DNA of 64,000 nucleotides from CAWAVN01 sp963825075. GTDB lineage: Bacteria; Planctomycetota; Planctomycetia; Planctomycetales; Planctomycetaceae. The notes under the pieces are model-generated. The model made no database searches and was not told the origin of the DNA. It saw nothing but the letters and a program-made list of their open reading frames with translations. Below, one piece after another: positions 1-10,210 of the stretch. Each line of letters starts with the position of its first letter. Position 1 is the stretch's first letter. The stretch spans positions 31,943 to 95,942 of the forward strand of contig CAWGRX010000028.1 of the NCBI GenBank assembly GCA_963825075.1. The letters are read 5' to 3'. A program made the position numbers and the translations under genes.

Positions 1-2
1 GC

Positions 3-707
3 GGGATCGACGAGGCAAGGGGCGAATGGATTGGATTTCTTGATGCTGACGATCTTTGGAAGCGGGAGAAACTGGAAAAGCAGCTTGCAGTCGTTGAGGC
101 GGACGTTGTGGCCGTGCATACGAACCTGTTCCGGTTTGGAGCATTGAATGGGACGACCGGCTTCAGGATATCCCGGAGGCGACGCGTTATGCCATTGAAA
201 CCCTGCTCATCACAAACACGTTTGCGACCCCGTCCAGTATGCTTGTTCGACGAGAACGGACGACGCGGTTTCCGACGTGGACGCGGTACGCCGAGGACAA
301 TCTATTGCCTGGAACTCGTGCAGAAGGGGAGAATCCGACTCGTTGAGGAACCCCTTACTGGTTATCGCCAGCACGCCGCCAGTCAGTCGGCCGATCCGAC
401 GGTGTGGATTCGCTGGCACGAAACGATTGAGACGTGGTTGGCGCAGAACGCCGACGCTCTACCGGAGAACGCGCTCGAACACGCGCGTACGGTACGGCTT
501 CATCAACTTTCGTCGCTCGCCTGGCGACTAAAAGCCGAGCGGCAATGGAGCGAATACTGGTGCGTGAGAGATTTCCTGCGGTCGTATGAAGGGAATGAGT
601 CCGTGGACCTCGTTCTAAACAATCGAATTTATCCTTCATGGATTTATGGCCTGGCCGATCTTCTCGGCGACCGCCTTGGGCGTTGGCGTTCTAGAGTTGG
701 TGCGTGA
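3..707 (+). CDS. Family 2 glycosyltransferase, 5' truncated by window edge, two frame breaks
   Basis: This is the C-terminal part of a GT-A fold glycosyltransferase that adds a sugar from a nucleotide donor during polysaccharide assembly. The visible start contains the acidic DADD metal-binding motif (FLDADDLW), which in GT2 enzymes lies about 85-90 residues in, so roughly that much is missing upstream. The frame changes near 146 (one G apparently lost) and again near 303 (TGTG reduced to TG). Between the breaks the second frame reads sensibly (EWDDRLQDIPEATRYAIETL), so the two shifts compensate and the tail (LELVQKGRIRLVEEPLTGYR) is GT2-like. The precise sugar cannot be told. It heads the polysaccharide locus and is followed at 781 by another GT2 gene. 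Confidence 0.75.
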   Translation, partial: GIDEARGEWIGFLDADDLWKREKLEKQLAVVEADVVAVHTNLFRFGALNGTTGFRISRRRRVMPLKPCSSQTRLRPRPVCLFDENGRRGFRRGRGTPRTIYCLELVQKGRIRLVEEPLTGYRQHAASQSADPTVWIRWHETIETWLAQNADALPENALEHARTVRLHQLSSLAWRLKAERQWSEYWCVRDFLRSYEGNESVDLVLNNRIYPSWIYGLADLLGDRLGRWRSRVGA

Positions 708-780
708 CGTGACTAATTCAACAGTCGCTTTACTGGCAATCAGGTGAATCAAAACGGGTTTTCGGTAAGGTAATCCCACC

Positions 781-1724
781 GTGTCAATCTCTGTGTTGAT
801 CTGTTGCTATAACGGCGAGCGGTATCTTCGTGAAACGCTGGAATCGGTACTTGCGCAGACGATTGCCGCCGCTAGAGGTCATCGTTGTCGATGACGGCTC
901 GACGGACGGTTCGGCCGAGATTGCCCGCTCGTTTGGGGAACCGGTTCGCGTGTGATCAGCCAGGAGAATCGAGGATTGCCGGCGTCCCGGAATGTGGCGA
1001 TTGCGGAAGCAAAGGGCGATTACTTGTTCTTCATCGACGCGGACGACTTAATTGATCCAGCATCATTCGAACGATTGTTCGCGGCAACCCAAGGAAGCAA
1101 CGATACTGTGGCGATCATGGGAGTCGCCAATTTCAACAAAGACATTCGGAACCCTTTTTCGATTGGGACATTTGAGTTCGGGAGTTTTTTTCCAAACATC
1201 ATTCGGGGGAACTTTGGCCCGCAACATAATCGACTTGTTCCACGGGAACTGGTGATTCGCGCGGGGGGATTTGACCCTGAGATGTATATCTTTGAGGACT
1301 GGTTGTTCTGGTGCCGGGTGGCGCTTTGCGAGCGCGGTTGGCGCCCATTGACTTTGTCGGGGCTTATTATCGACGCCACGAGGCGACCATGTCATTCACG
1401 GCCCCGAAAATTGCGGACATTCATGGCCATCTCAGGGTGATGGACGAGTTAAGCGAGGGAATGTTAGCGCGACCGGAGTTGATGCGGGAATTCGGCGAGG
1501 AGTTGTTTTGGGCAAGTTGGACGGCGATCCGCCGCGCGGAGGCTTTTGGAGTTGAATGGGTGAGGATTCGACCGTTGGCCAAGCGGCTTCCGAAAGTAGT
1601 GAAACACGCTTCATCCGATTGCCAACGTTCGCGTATTGCAACGATGGTGCGTTTGTTAGGGACACGCATTTCAACGCGTCTCTATCAGCTTTTTCGCGGA
1701 AGCGACGACGCCATCCACACATGA
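781..1724 (+). CDS. Family 2 glycosyltransferase, three frame breaks
   Basis: The GTG start at 781 gives the classical GT2 opening VSISVLICCYNGERYL, followed in the next frame by EVIVVDDGSTDGS and then by the acceptor-side stretch SQENRGLPASRN and the DXD motif FFIDADD. These are the nucleotide-sugar and metal-binding elements of GT-A enzymes. Three shifts break it: near 865 (one extra base), near 951 (GTGTG for GTG) and near 1325 (one T apparently missing). The last moves the C-terminus (DFVGAYYRRHEATMSF) into a third frame ending at 1724. Length when repaired is about 315 aa, normal for the family. All elements are conserved, so the breaks look recent or technical. Substrate unknown; it probably acts with the other transferases of this cluster. 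Confidence 0.8.
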
Positions 1725-1766
1725 ACGGAGAGCATTTTCGAAAATCATGGAAACAGCGGGTGGAAA

Positions 1767-2699
1767 ATGCTGAGGTTTCCCAACTTGTTCATCATCGGCG
1801 CGATGAAGGCGGGGACTTCTTCGCTGCATGAGTATTTGCATCAGCATCCGGAGATTTTTATGTCTCGGATGAAGGAGCCGCAGTATTTTGCGCCGCATTT
1901 GACGCGGTGGAAGGAAGCCTGGGGGCAGGGGTGTCCGTTTCCGGAGCCGGGGATGGATTGGTACTTAAAACTGTTCGCCGAGGCGGGGGACGTGAAGTAT
2001 GCGGGGGAATCGAGCGTGAGCTACACGGCCCGGCCGTGGGTGGAAGACTGCGAGAAGCGGATTTACGAGTTTAACCCCCAGGCCCGGTTGATTTACCTGC
2101 TCAGGGATCCGATTGAGCGCACGATCAGCCATTATTGGTATTTCGTCAAAGACGGCCGGGAGGATCGCGACATGCTGACGGCGATCCGCCGGAAGGAAGA
2201 GTATATCTCCCGCAGCGACTACGCCAGGCAGTTGAAACCTTATCTGGAGACCTTCGGCCGGGAGCAGGTGTTCGTGCTGACTTTGGAAGAACTCAATGGG
2301 AAGCCGGAGGAAACGTTTCGCAGGCTGTTCGAGTGGCTGGGCGTCGATCCCGATGTGCCGATCGAAACGTCGAAGCGGTTTAACGTCAGCCGGCAAGAAT
2401 TGCTGCAAACCCGCCGGGGTCTGGTGTTTCTGGATACGATGCTGAAACATTGGCGTTGGAAAGGCCTGGAACCGCGGTTGCCTGGGTTTGTGCCCAAAAT
2501 CCTTAAGCGGATGACCTACCGCCAGGTTGTGAAACGGACGGTTGATGAAGGCCCGACGGTTGGCTACCTGCGGCCAATACTTCAAGAGGCCACAGAACAA
2601 TTGACGAAACTGTTGGGCCGCGAGTTCCCAGAATGGACGACCCTGTATCCCCAGTCCGCACCGGCCAAATCGCAAATTCCCGCGGAATCAATCAGTTAG
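1767..2699 (+). CDS. PAPS-dependent sulfotransferase
   Basis: A 310-aa cytoplasmic sulfotransferase of the Sulfotransfer_1 type, moving sulfate from PAPS to a hydroxyl or amine acceptor, here presumably a sugar. The 5'-phosphosulfate loop is IIGAMKAGTSSLHEYL (residues 9-24). The 3'-phosphate motif is RDPIERTISHYW (113-124), with the conserved Arg and Ser. The ATG at 1767 is the only start that leaves the N-terminal loop intact. It lies 42 bases after the preceding GT2 gene and 18 bases before the oxidoreductase-epimerase gene, on the same strand. Placement among glycosyltransferases suggests that the surface polymer is sulfated. The reading frame is intact, in contrast to its neighbours. Confidence 0.9.
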   Translation: MLRFPNLFIIGAMKAGTSSLHEYLHQHPEIFMSRMKEPQYFAPHLTRWKEAWGQGCPFPEPGMDWYLKLFAEAGDVKYAGESSVSYTARPWVEDCEKRIYEFNPQARLIYLLRDPIERTISHYWYFVKDGREDRDMLTAIRRKEEYISRSDYARQLKPYLETFGREQVFVLTLEELNGKPEETFRRLFEWLGVDPDVPIETSKRFNVSRQELLQTRRGLVFLDTMLKHWRWKGLEPRLPGFVPKILKRMTYRQVVKRTVDEGPTVGYLRPILQEATEQLTKLLGREFPEWTTLYPQSAPAKSQIPAESIS

Positions 2700-2717
2700 A
2701 AAACTCTTGGATTTTTG

Positions 2718-4974
2718 ATGGCAACGGCTCAGCTCGAACAGATAACCAACTTGCAAGGCTCACTGAAGTCGCCGGTGCGGATTGCCCTCATTGGTTGCGG
2801 GGCGATTTCGCGGCAGTTTCATTTGCCGGTGCTGGCGGGGCATGAGGGGATTGAACTGGCGGTGCTGGTGGATCGGGATCGGGAGCGCGCCGCGGAACTC
2901 GCCAAGGGTTATGGCGTGAAAACGGTTTTGACCGATGCCGGGGAACTGGATGCCGAGCGGATTGATGCGGCGATCGTGGCGACGCCTCCGTTTCATCATG
3001 CCGCTTGCTCGATCGAACTGATGAGGCGCGGGATCCATGTTCTGGTCGAAAAGCCGATGGCCACCCGCTTTGAAGACGCGGAGGAAATGGTCCGCACGGC
3101 GGAGGAGCAGGGCGTGGTGCTGCACGTGGGCGTGTTTCGCCGGCTCTATCCCAGCTTGCGATTGCTGCGAGGGCTCTTGGACAGCGAATACCTGGGGCGG
3201 CCGCGGTCGTTCAGCCTCCGCAGCGGAGGCGGTCTACGGATGGGAGGCGGCGACGTTGGGGAATCTCCGCAAGGATATGGCCGGCGGCGGCGTATTGATG
3301 GATATGGGACCGCATCATCTCGATCAGTTGCTGGCGGTCTTCGATGGTCCCGGCGAAGTGCTCAAATACCGGGACGATGCCCAGGGCGGCTGCGAAGCCA
3401 ACTGCGAGGTCTCGCTCCGGCTCGGCCACCGGGGAGAGCCGATCGACGGCGAGTTGGTTCTGAGCCGGACGAAGTCGCTCCGCAACACACTTAAGAGTTG
3501 AATGCGAACGGGGGTTTTTTGAGGTGGGTTTCAGCGAGCGTTACCGCGTTCGTGCGGTTCCTCACGGCATCGAAGCCGAGGACTTTTTCGACGGGCAGGA
3601 ACGAGCCATTCAGTTCGAAGCGGAATGGGCGGGCGAACGGGAAACGGACTGGTATCAGTCGTTTCGACTGGAGATCGATGATTGGTTGGAAGCCATCCGG
3701 CGGAACGAACCGGGGCGGCTGTCCGGCCGGAGTTGCCTGCCTACGATGAAGTTGATCGACGAGTGCTATGCCATCAAGCAGCCCTTGCCCAGGCCGTGGA
3801 CGGAAGGAGCCGTTTTTCCGTCCGTGGGTCGAGAGATCAAGCGAGTGCTGATTACGGGGGCGTCTGGGTTTATTGGTTGCCGATTGGCCGAGGCCATCGC
3901 CGGGCAAAAACTCTGCGACGTGCGGGCGATGGTCCGTAAGCCCGCCAATGCGGCCCGGATTGCCCGGCTGGGCGTGGAGATGATTCAGGTCGATTTGCGA
4001 GATCGCGAGCAGTTGCAATCGGCCGTGGAGAACTGCGACGCCATCGTCCATTGTGCAGTCGGCACGGACTATTGGAGCCAGCGGGCCGTGGCGGAAACGA
4101 CCATCGGCGGCACGCGAAATCTTTTGGACGCCGCGCTCAAGGCGGGCGTGAAGCGGTTTGTCCATATTAGCAGCATCGCCGTTCACGACAGCCGGTTGAC
4201 GGGCCTACTGGATGAGTCGTGCCCGACGAATCCGCCCAAGCGGGATCATTACGGTCGCACGAAGCTCGAGGCCGAGCGGCTGGTTCAACGGGCGGCAGCG
4301 AACGGACTGCCCGCCGTCATCCTCCGGCCTGGTTGTGTGTATGGTCCTTATGGAACGACATTCATCACCAGACCGCTGGACGCATTGCAGGCGGGGAAAT
4401 TGATTCTGTCCGGCTCCGCCGAGACGCCGGCGAACACCGTATTTGTGGACAATCTCGTCGAGGCGATCTTATTGGCTTGGGAACACGCGGAGCAAAATGC
4501 CGGAGAGGTCTTTACAATCAGCGACGGCGATCAGGCGACATGGGGAGAATTCTACGGCCACTTTGCCGAGGCGCTGGACAAGCCATTGCGATATGAAGAT
4601 GAGCCGCCGGCATCTTTGCCAGGGCCTTCGGCGATTCGCCGATTGTTCGGCGTGACCGACATCATCAAGTCGGCGGAGTTCCGGGCATTGGCTCGCAAGG
4701 CCGTGGAGACAAAGCCGCTCGGCTCGCCCGTCCGTTGGCTGTTGGACACTTCTCCTAACCTCACCGAGTGGCTGAAACGTCGTCTGGGCGGCGGAGGGCT
4801 GAGGTCTATCGTCCTACGCCGATTGATAGCACGCCGGAAATTCGGGTCACGCCTCGGTTTGCCCGCATCAGCACGGCCAAGGCCCAAGAACGACTCGGTT
4901 ACGGTCCTCTGGTAACGGGAGCCGAGGCTCGCAAACGCACTCTCGCTTGGTGGCGGGATTGGACGTCACAATAG
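2718..4974 (+). CDS. Gfo/Idh/MocA oxidoreductase fused to NAD-dependent epimerase/dehydratase, three frame breaks
   Basis: The N-terminal half has a Rossmann motif (IALIGCGAISRQFHLPVL) and the family's EKP motif (VLVEKPMATR), followed by the GGGVLMDMGPHHLDQLL segment with the catalytic-site His region of Gfo/Idh/MocA enzymes. After about 390 residues the same frame runs on without a stop into a second Rossmann fold (RVLITGASGFIGCRLAEAI), a YGRTKLEAE active-site motif and a VILRPGCVYGPYG loop, i.e. an extended SDR epimerase/dehydratase. The breaks near 3229 (extra G), 3491 (extra T) and 4795 (G-rich run) must be bridged. The repaired product is about 750 aa. The fusion would couple keto-reduction or oxidation to epimerisation of a nucleotide sugar. 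ATG 2718 is preferred over TTG 2715. A genuine fusion is supported because the join at about 3840 lies inside one uninterrupted frame. Confidence 0.8.
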
Positions 4975-4989
4975 GAATGACCGAGAACT

Positions 4990-6019
4990 ATGCCCACCGT
5001 TAGCATTATCCTGCCGACTTACAACCGGGAGAAGTTCCTGCCGGAGGCGTTTGCGGCGATTGCAGGCGCAGACGTTTACGGATTGGGAACTCATCGTCGT
5101 GGACGACGGCAGCACGGATGGGACGCGAGAACTCGTGCCGCGGCTGACGGCGGATTTCCCGCAGCCGGTGCGGTACATCTATCAGGAGAACCAGGGAGCT
5201 TACGGTGCCCGCAACACAGGTCTGGACCACGCGACGGGAAAATACATCGCCTTCTACGACAGCGACGACCTCTGGCTGCCGCATCATTTGAAAGACTGCG
5301 TGGAAGCCTTGGAAGCGAACCCGGACGTGGATTGGGTGTATGGAGCCTGCCGGATGGTGGATTATGCCACCGGTAAAGAAATTTCCCCGTCAACCTTTTA
5401 CGTCAACGGCAAGCCGCGTCCGTTTTTGAAATTGAATACGCGGAAGGCTGGAAAGCTCCGGATTATTGAGGATGACTCGGCCACCGAGTGCATGATAACT
5501 CACGGACTCTATAACGGTTTGCAAAACTCGGTGCTGCGAAGCCGGATGTTTGACGGCATGCGGTTCGAGGCGGAAAGTCGCAACGAAGCCGAGGACCAGT
5601 TAGTAGTGATTCGATTTCTCGCAGAGAATCGGCGTCTTGGCTTCCTGGACGCTGTACACGTGGAATACAGGGTTCACGATTCCAACTCGTCGGGTGCGGC
5701 CAAAGGGACGAACCTGGAGAAGCGCCTTCGAGTGCAGCAAGTTCTGGTTGATTGTTTTGAACGGTTGCCCAAGGAAGTGCCGCTGACTTCGACGGAACGG
5801 CGTGCGCTTCGCCGTCGGTTGAGCAAAGAATGCTTTTGGCTGCTGGGATACGCGTTGTTGTGGCAACACGGCCGTCGGTCGGAGGCAGTCTGTATGTTCC
5901 GCCGGGGTTTGCGCCACTGGCCCTGGGACTGGCGGTGTTGGAAAACGTATTGTACAGCAAAACTACGGTGTTTTATCGACCGGCGACAAGGCATTCGAGG
6001 AATTCAGAAAGCCACATGA
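4990..6019 (+). CDS. Family 2 glycosyltransferase, one frame break
   Basis: ATG 4990 begins MPTVSIILPTYNREKFLPEA, the GT2 nucleotide-binding strand. After a shift near 5055 the second frame supplies QTFTDWELIVVDDGSTDGT and the DXD motif FYDSDDLW, then a long C-terminal part containing a probable acceptor region (EYRVHDSNSSG). The repaired length is about 340 aa. The C-terminus is Arg/Trp-rich (RGLRHWPWDWR), a pattern seen in other bacterial GT2 proteins of surface-polysaccharide loci. The gene ends at 6019 and overlaps the start of the next transferase by 4 bases (ATGA), implying translational coupling. Donor and acceptor cannot be predicted. Confidence 0.8.
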
Positions 6020-7165
6020 ACGTACTCTACCTCACAATGAATCCCAATCGCCAAAGCACGACGGTGCCGACGGAGGGGTGGTTTCGATTTCTCCCGGAGC
6101 GCGGGCTCAAGCCGGTGCTGGTGTCGCGGGAGTTGGGGTCGTTTCATCAATGGGCGGTGGAACAGGGGATTCCGGCATATCAAGATCCGCTCCCGTTTCC
6201 CAATAAGACGAGTCCGTTTCCGTTTTTCCGATCGCTGTGGCATCTGCGGAACATCGTGCGGCAGCATCGGATTGACTTGATTCATTGCAACGAGCAGGAC
6301 ATTTACCCCGTCGGACAGTATTTGGCCCGGCTTTGCAAATTGCCGGTGGTCGTCAGTGTGCACTTCACTATGGGCCGGGGCTACTGCACGTGGGCGTTCG
6401 GTGGGAAGAAAGCCCCAGAGCGAATGTATTTTGTTAGTCGTCGGAACTTGGAAGCGTGTTGTGCCGGATTGAATGGCGTCGTTTCCGAAGAACGTTGGCA
6501 GGTTCTTCATAATGGTCTTGATCTCAAGTCTTACCAACCGGATGCGGAACTTGGTCGCCAATTTCGCGATGAGCATTCTCTGAGCGGCGACGATATCTTG
6601 ATCGGTGCAGGTTGTGCATTTCGGGAGCGAAAACAACTGGAACATCTGTTCGAGGCGGCTTCTTACATTGACCAAGACCAATTGAAAGTTGTGGTTGCGG
6701 GATTTTCCGTAAAGGACGAGGAAGATTACGGAAAAAACCTTCTCGACCAAGCGAGAAAGAAACTTGGTAATCGGTTTCACTTTGTCGGTTGCTTGACTGA
6801 TATGCGGGGATTTAGCAATGCGTTGGACATCTTCGTAAATACCAGCCGGGAAGAATCCTTCGGAATCAGCGTGCTGGAAGCGTTCGCGTGCGGATGTCCA
6901 ACCGTTGGTTATGACAGCAAGGCTGTTGACGAGGTCGTTCTTCCGGATGGCGGTGAAATTGTGGAACAAGATAGCATTACGGACTTGAGTCGCCGTGCAA
7001 CGTTGGACTCAGGACCGGGAATGGCTGAAGTCGCAACGCCCCTTGGCGAGAAAGCAAGCCGAGCGGTTTGATCTCAAGAAGCTGTCGTATCAACTTTGGG
7101 ACGAATACCACGATATTCTTCACACCTCAAATCGTAAATCGGTCAAGGCGGCTTCGACGTTATGA
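6016..7165 (+). CDS. Family 4 glycosyltransferase, one frame break near C-terminus
   Basis: A GT-B fold transferase. The N-terminal domain contains IDLIHCNEQDIYPVGQYLA, and the C-terminal donor-binding domain contains the retaining GT4 signature with EESFGISVLEAFACGCPTVGY (residues about 275-295), in which the ExxxxxxxE pair is present. The frame shifts near 6988, where GCGCC appears to have become GCC. The second frame then gives a normal C-terminal helix (AERFDLKKLSYQLWDEYHDI) ending at TGA 7163-7165. The start codon overlaps the previous stop, and the next gene starts at 7162, again within its stop codon. About 383 aa when repaired. The base composition of its second half is slightly more AT-rich than its neighbours. 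Confidence 0.8.
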
Positions 7166-8307
7166 CGAATCCACTGAAAATCACCCTCACCTCCTGGGCT
7201 CCTTTTATTGGGGGGCCGAAATTGCTGTGGAGCGGTTGGCTTTGGGGCTTTGTGAGGCGGGGCATGAGGTGTTGTTGGTTGTGGGGACCGATGGCGAGGC
7301 ACTTGAGCGGTTTCGGCGGGCGGGGATTCGCTGCGAGTTCGTACCGCAGCGGTTTACCGACAAGCTCAAATGGCTCCAATACCGCAAGTCGCGGAATTTG
7401 CTTGTCGAGATACTTCGGCGGGAACAGCCCGATCTCGTGCATAGCAACGATCTGCCCACCCATCAGATGTCAGGCGATGCTGCCAAGAAACTGAACATTC
7501 CGCGGGTTTGCCATCATCGCTGGATTTTTGAAGGGTCGGCGATTGATTGGTTGAATAAGTTCGACGCCGATCGGCATTTGTTCGTCTCGCGGGCTTTGAT
7601 GAATATGCTGACGGCGGAATCGCGAGCATCTGGCGGAAAGTCCCCGGGCGGTCGTGTATGATGGGTTGCCGATGCCTGAACTGCCGACGGCGACGGACCG
7701 GGCGGAGTGCCGGCGGAAGTTGAACCTGCCTTCGGATCGGCCGGTGGTGCTTTTTGCGGGGCAGATTATTGAACGTAAAGGCGTCGCCGATCTTCTGCAC
7801 GGGTGGTCGATGCTCGAACGTTGGCATGATCGGGCGGATTTGATTCTCGTGGGGGATGACTTGGCGGAAAACGGGGCCTATCGTCGGGCAATGGAAGCGT
7901 TGGCCAAGGAATTAAAGTGTCCGGTGCGGTTTGCCGGCTTTCAAAAGAACGTGCCGGAATGGCTGACGGCGGCGGATATTGTAATGGTGCCGTCTCACGC
8001 CGAACCGTTGGGGAACGCGACGTTGGAAGCGATGGCGTATGGACTTCCCGTCATTGGCGGGAATGTGGGTGGAATTCCGGAAATGATCGTGGATGGTGAA
8101 ACCGGGATTTTGATCCCGCCCAAATCGCCGCGCGATCTGGCCGACGCGGTCGAGCGTTTGCTGGGCGATCCGGAGACTCGGCGACGGATGGGACAAGCGG
8201 CTAGGCAGCGTTGCGAAGAGATGTTTTCCCTGGAAGCCCACGTTTCTGCCGTGGTCAAAGAATACGCCCAAGTGTTATCGCCCGCAATGGTGGGAGTGAT
8301 TTCGTGA
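7162..8307 (+). CDS. Family 4 glycosyltransferase, two frame breaks
   Basis: ATG 7162 opens MTNPLKITLTSWAPFIGGAE, the glycine-rich acceptor-side loop of GT4 enzymes, once one G is restored to the six-G run at 7210-7215. A second break near 7618 looks like CGCGCG shortened to CGCG. Beyond it lie VLFAGQIIERKGVADLL and the donor-site motif PSHAEPLGNATLEAMAYGLPVIG with both catalytic-loop glutamates. The product would be about 380 aa, cytosolic or membrane-peripheral. Its stop overlaps the start of the next transferase (GTGA at 8304). The homopolymer break is the clearest sign in this window that some frameshifts are sequence errors rather than mutations. Confidence 0.8.
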
Positions 8308-9500
8308 CGGCATTGTTAGTCACGCATGTTTTTCCGCCGATCACCGGGGGCAGCGGGCGCTGGTTTTGGGAGATCTATCGGCGGTTGCCGCTCGATCAAG
8401 TTGTGATTGCCGCGGGCGAGCATCCCAATGCTCCAGACTTTGATGCTGGTCACGATCTGCGGGTCGAACGAGTGCCGTTGGCTCTTCCCAGTTGGGGGAT
8501 GTGCAGCATTAAAGGGGCTAAAGGGTATTATCGAGCACAGAGGACCGTTCGGAGGTTGATTAAACAACATCGCATCTCGCATCTGCATTGCGGGGCGCTA
8601 TTACCCGATGGCTGGATCGGCTATCTGTGCCGGCGATTGTACGGCATCCCCTACATGATCTACATGCACGGCGAGGAAATTTGCTACGCCGGCAGCAGCC
8701 GCGAACTCGGCTGGATGTGCCGCAAAGTTTTATCCGCTGCTGAGTTTATCGTCGCGAACAGCCAAAACACGCGAAACATCCTTCTGGAAAAATGGCGAGT
8801 ACCCGGAGAGAGGATTGAAGTTCTGACTCCAGGAGTTGACTGCGAAAGATTTCAGCCGCGCGCTTTCAATGGGGAAACAAAGCGCCGACTGGGTTGGGAA
8901 AATCGAACGGTGATCTTGACCGTCGGCAGATTGCAAAAACGCAAAGGGCACGATGCATTGATTCGGGCCATGCCTTTGATTCGGGATGCGATACCGGACG
9001 TCCTCTATTCGATTGCCGGTGATGGCGAGGAACGCCAGAATTTGGAAGGGCTTGTCGATGAACTGGCCTTACGAGGCCAGGTTCAGTTCCGGGGCGAGAC
9101 GACGGATGAGGAACTGGTTGCCTGCTATCAACAATGCGATCTATTTGCATTGCCTAACCGTCGGATCGGGGACGATCTGGAAGGTTTTGGAATGGTGTTG
9201 GTGGAGGCCCAAGCCTGCGGAAAACCCGTGATCGCGGGGAACACGGGGGGAACCGGGGAAACGATGCAGCAACCCGAAACCGGCCGAACTCTCGACTGCG
9301 ATGATATTGGTCAATTGAGTGCAACGATTAAGGATATGTTGCTTAATCGAGAAGCTCTGGCGCGAAGCGGCATCCGTGCCCGCGAACGGGTTGAGGAACG
9401 TTTTGATTGGGCCGTGCTAACAGAACGAGCCAAGTCCATTCTCTTTCACGCGGATGCCAACGTTCCGGAACGCGAGTCACTGGTTGTTTCAACCCGTTGA
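8304..9500 (+). CDS. Family 4 glycosyltransferase
   Basis: An intact 398-aa GT-B fold enzyme. The start is GTG 8304, chosen because it overlaps the preceding TGA and gives the typical opening TALLVTHVFPPITGGSGRWF. The donor-binding half carries ILTVGRLQKRKGHDALI and the segment DLEGFGMVLVEAQACGKPVIAG, the retaining GT4 catalytic-loop signature. The earlier stretch YMHGEEICYAGSSRELGW resembles transferases annotated as mannosyl- or glucosyltransferases of capsular or O-antigen loci, but donor specificity is not deducible. It is the last member of a chain of genes with 4-base overlaps (4990-9500). An acyltransferase follows 39 bases later. Confidence 0.88.
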   Translation: MTALLVTHVFPPITGGSGRWFWEIYRRLPLDQVVIAAGEHPNAPDFDAGHDLRVERVPLALPSWGMCSIKGAKGYYRAQRTVRRLIKQHRISHLHCGALLPDGWIGYLCRRLYGIPYMIYMHGEEICYAGSSRELGWMCRKVLSAAEFIVANSQNTRNILLEKWRVPGERIEVLTPGVDCERFQPRAFNGETKRRLGWENRTVILTVGRLQKRKGHDALIRAMPLIRDAIPDVLYSIAGDGEERQNLEGLVDELALRGQVQFRGETTDEELVACYQQCDLFALPNRRIGDDLEGFGMVLVEAQACGKPVIAGNTGGTGETMQQPETGRTLDCDDIGQLSATIKDMLLNREALARSGIRARERVEERFDWAVLTERAKSILFHADANVPERESLVVSTR

Positions 9501-9539
9501 TTTCTTGCGAAACGTAAAACAAAAGTCGAACTGTGATTC

Positions 9540-10187
9540 ATGAAACGCTTGTTGAAACTCGCTATAAATAGTATTTGCATACTCTTAGTGCTTCCCGCCG
9601 TCGGCGTTTATTACATTGCGGCATTCTTCCTCGGTAGCACAAAAGCGTTTCCCGGATGGTCGCAGTTATTCAGTTTGCTGCCGGGAATGGCAGGAGCATA
9701 TCTCCGTAGGGCGTTTTACTGGTGGGTGTTGCCTCGCGTGGGACAGGATTCATGGGTGAGCTTTGGAACCGTATTCTCGCATCCTACCGCCCAGATCGGC
9801 GAACGGGTTTATGTGGGCGTCGGCTGCATGGTCGGCGATGTGACGCTCGAGGACGACGTCCTAATCGGCTCGCATGTTTCCATCATCAACGGCAACCGGC
9901 AGCACGGGATCGAGCGATTGGATATTCCAGTTCGCGAGCAACCGGGCGAATACCCACGGGTGACCATCGGCCGCGATAGTTGGATCGGCGACCGGGCGAT
10001 CGTCATGGCAGATGTGGGCCACCACGCCGTGGTCGGGGCGGGATCGGTCGTCACGAAATCAGTTCCGGATTATGCGATTGTTGTGGGGAATCCTGGAAAG
10101 ACAATAGGATTTCGGAACGAATTGAGTCCAACGAATTATGGACGCATGATACAAACCGCTGAGACATCTGGCGCAATTCAAATTTAA
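9540..10187 (+). CDS. Hexapeptide-repeat acyltransferase (WbbJ/LpxA-like left-handed beta helix)
   Basis: A 215-aa protein with one or two hydrophobic N-terminal segments (residues about 8-35) followed by hexapeptide repeats ([LIV]-G-x-x-x-x) between about residues 75 and 190. Examples are AQIGERVYVGVGCMVGD, VLIGSHVSI, VTIGRDSWIGDRAIV and VVGAGSVVTKSVPDYAIVVG. The closing motif PDYAIVVGNPGK is typical of sugar O-acetyltransferases that transfer acetyl groups from acetyl-CoA. In this setting it probably O-acetylates the polysaccharide or a lipid-linked intermediate; the N-terminal hydrophobic stretch would keep it at the membrane. The ATG at 9540 is the first start and directly follows the GT4 gene. 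Confidence 0.88.
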   Translation: MKRLLKLAINSICILLVLPAVGVYYIAAFFLGSTKAFPGWSQLFSLLPGMAGAYLRRAFYWWVLPRVGQDSWVSFGTVFSHPTAQIGERVYVGVGCMVGDVTLEDDVLIGSHVSIINGNRQHGIERLDIPVREQPGEYPRVTIGRDSWIGDRAIVMADVGHHAVVGAGSVVTKSVPDYAIVVGNPGKTIGFRNELSPTNYGRMIQTAETSGAIQI

Positions 10188-10210
10188 GTTTTATTAGAAA
10201 AGCAAGAATT

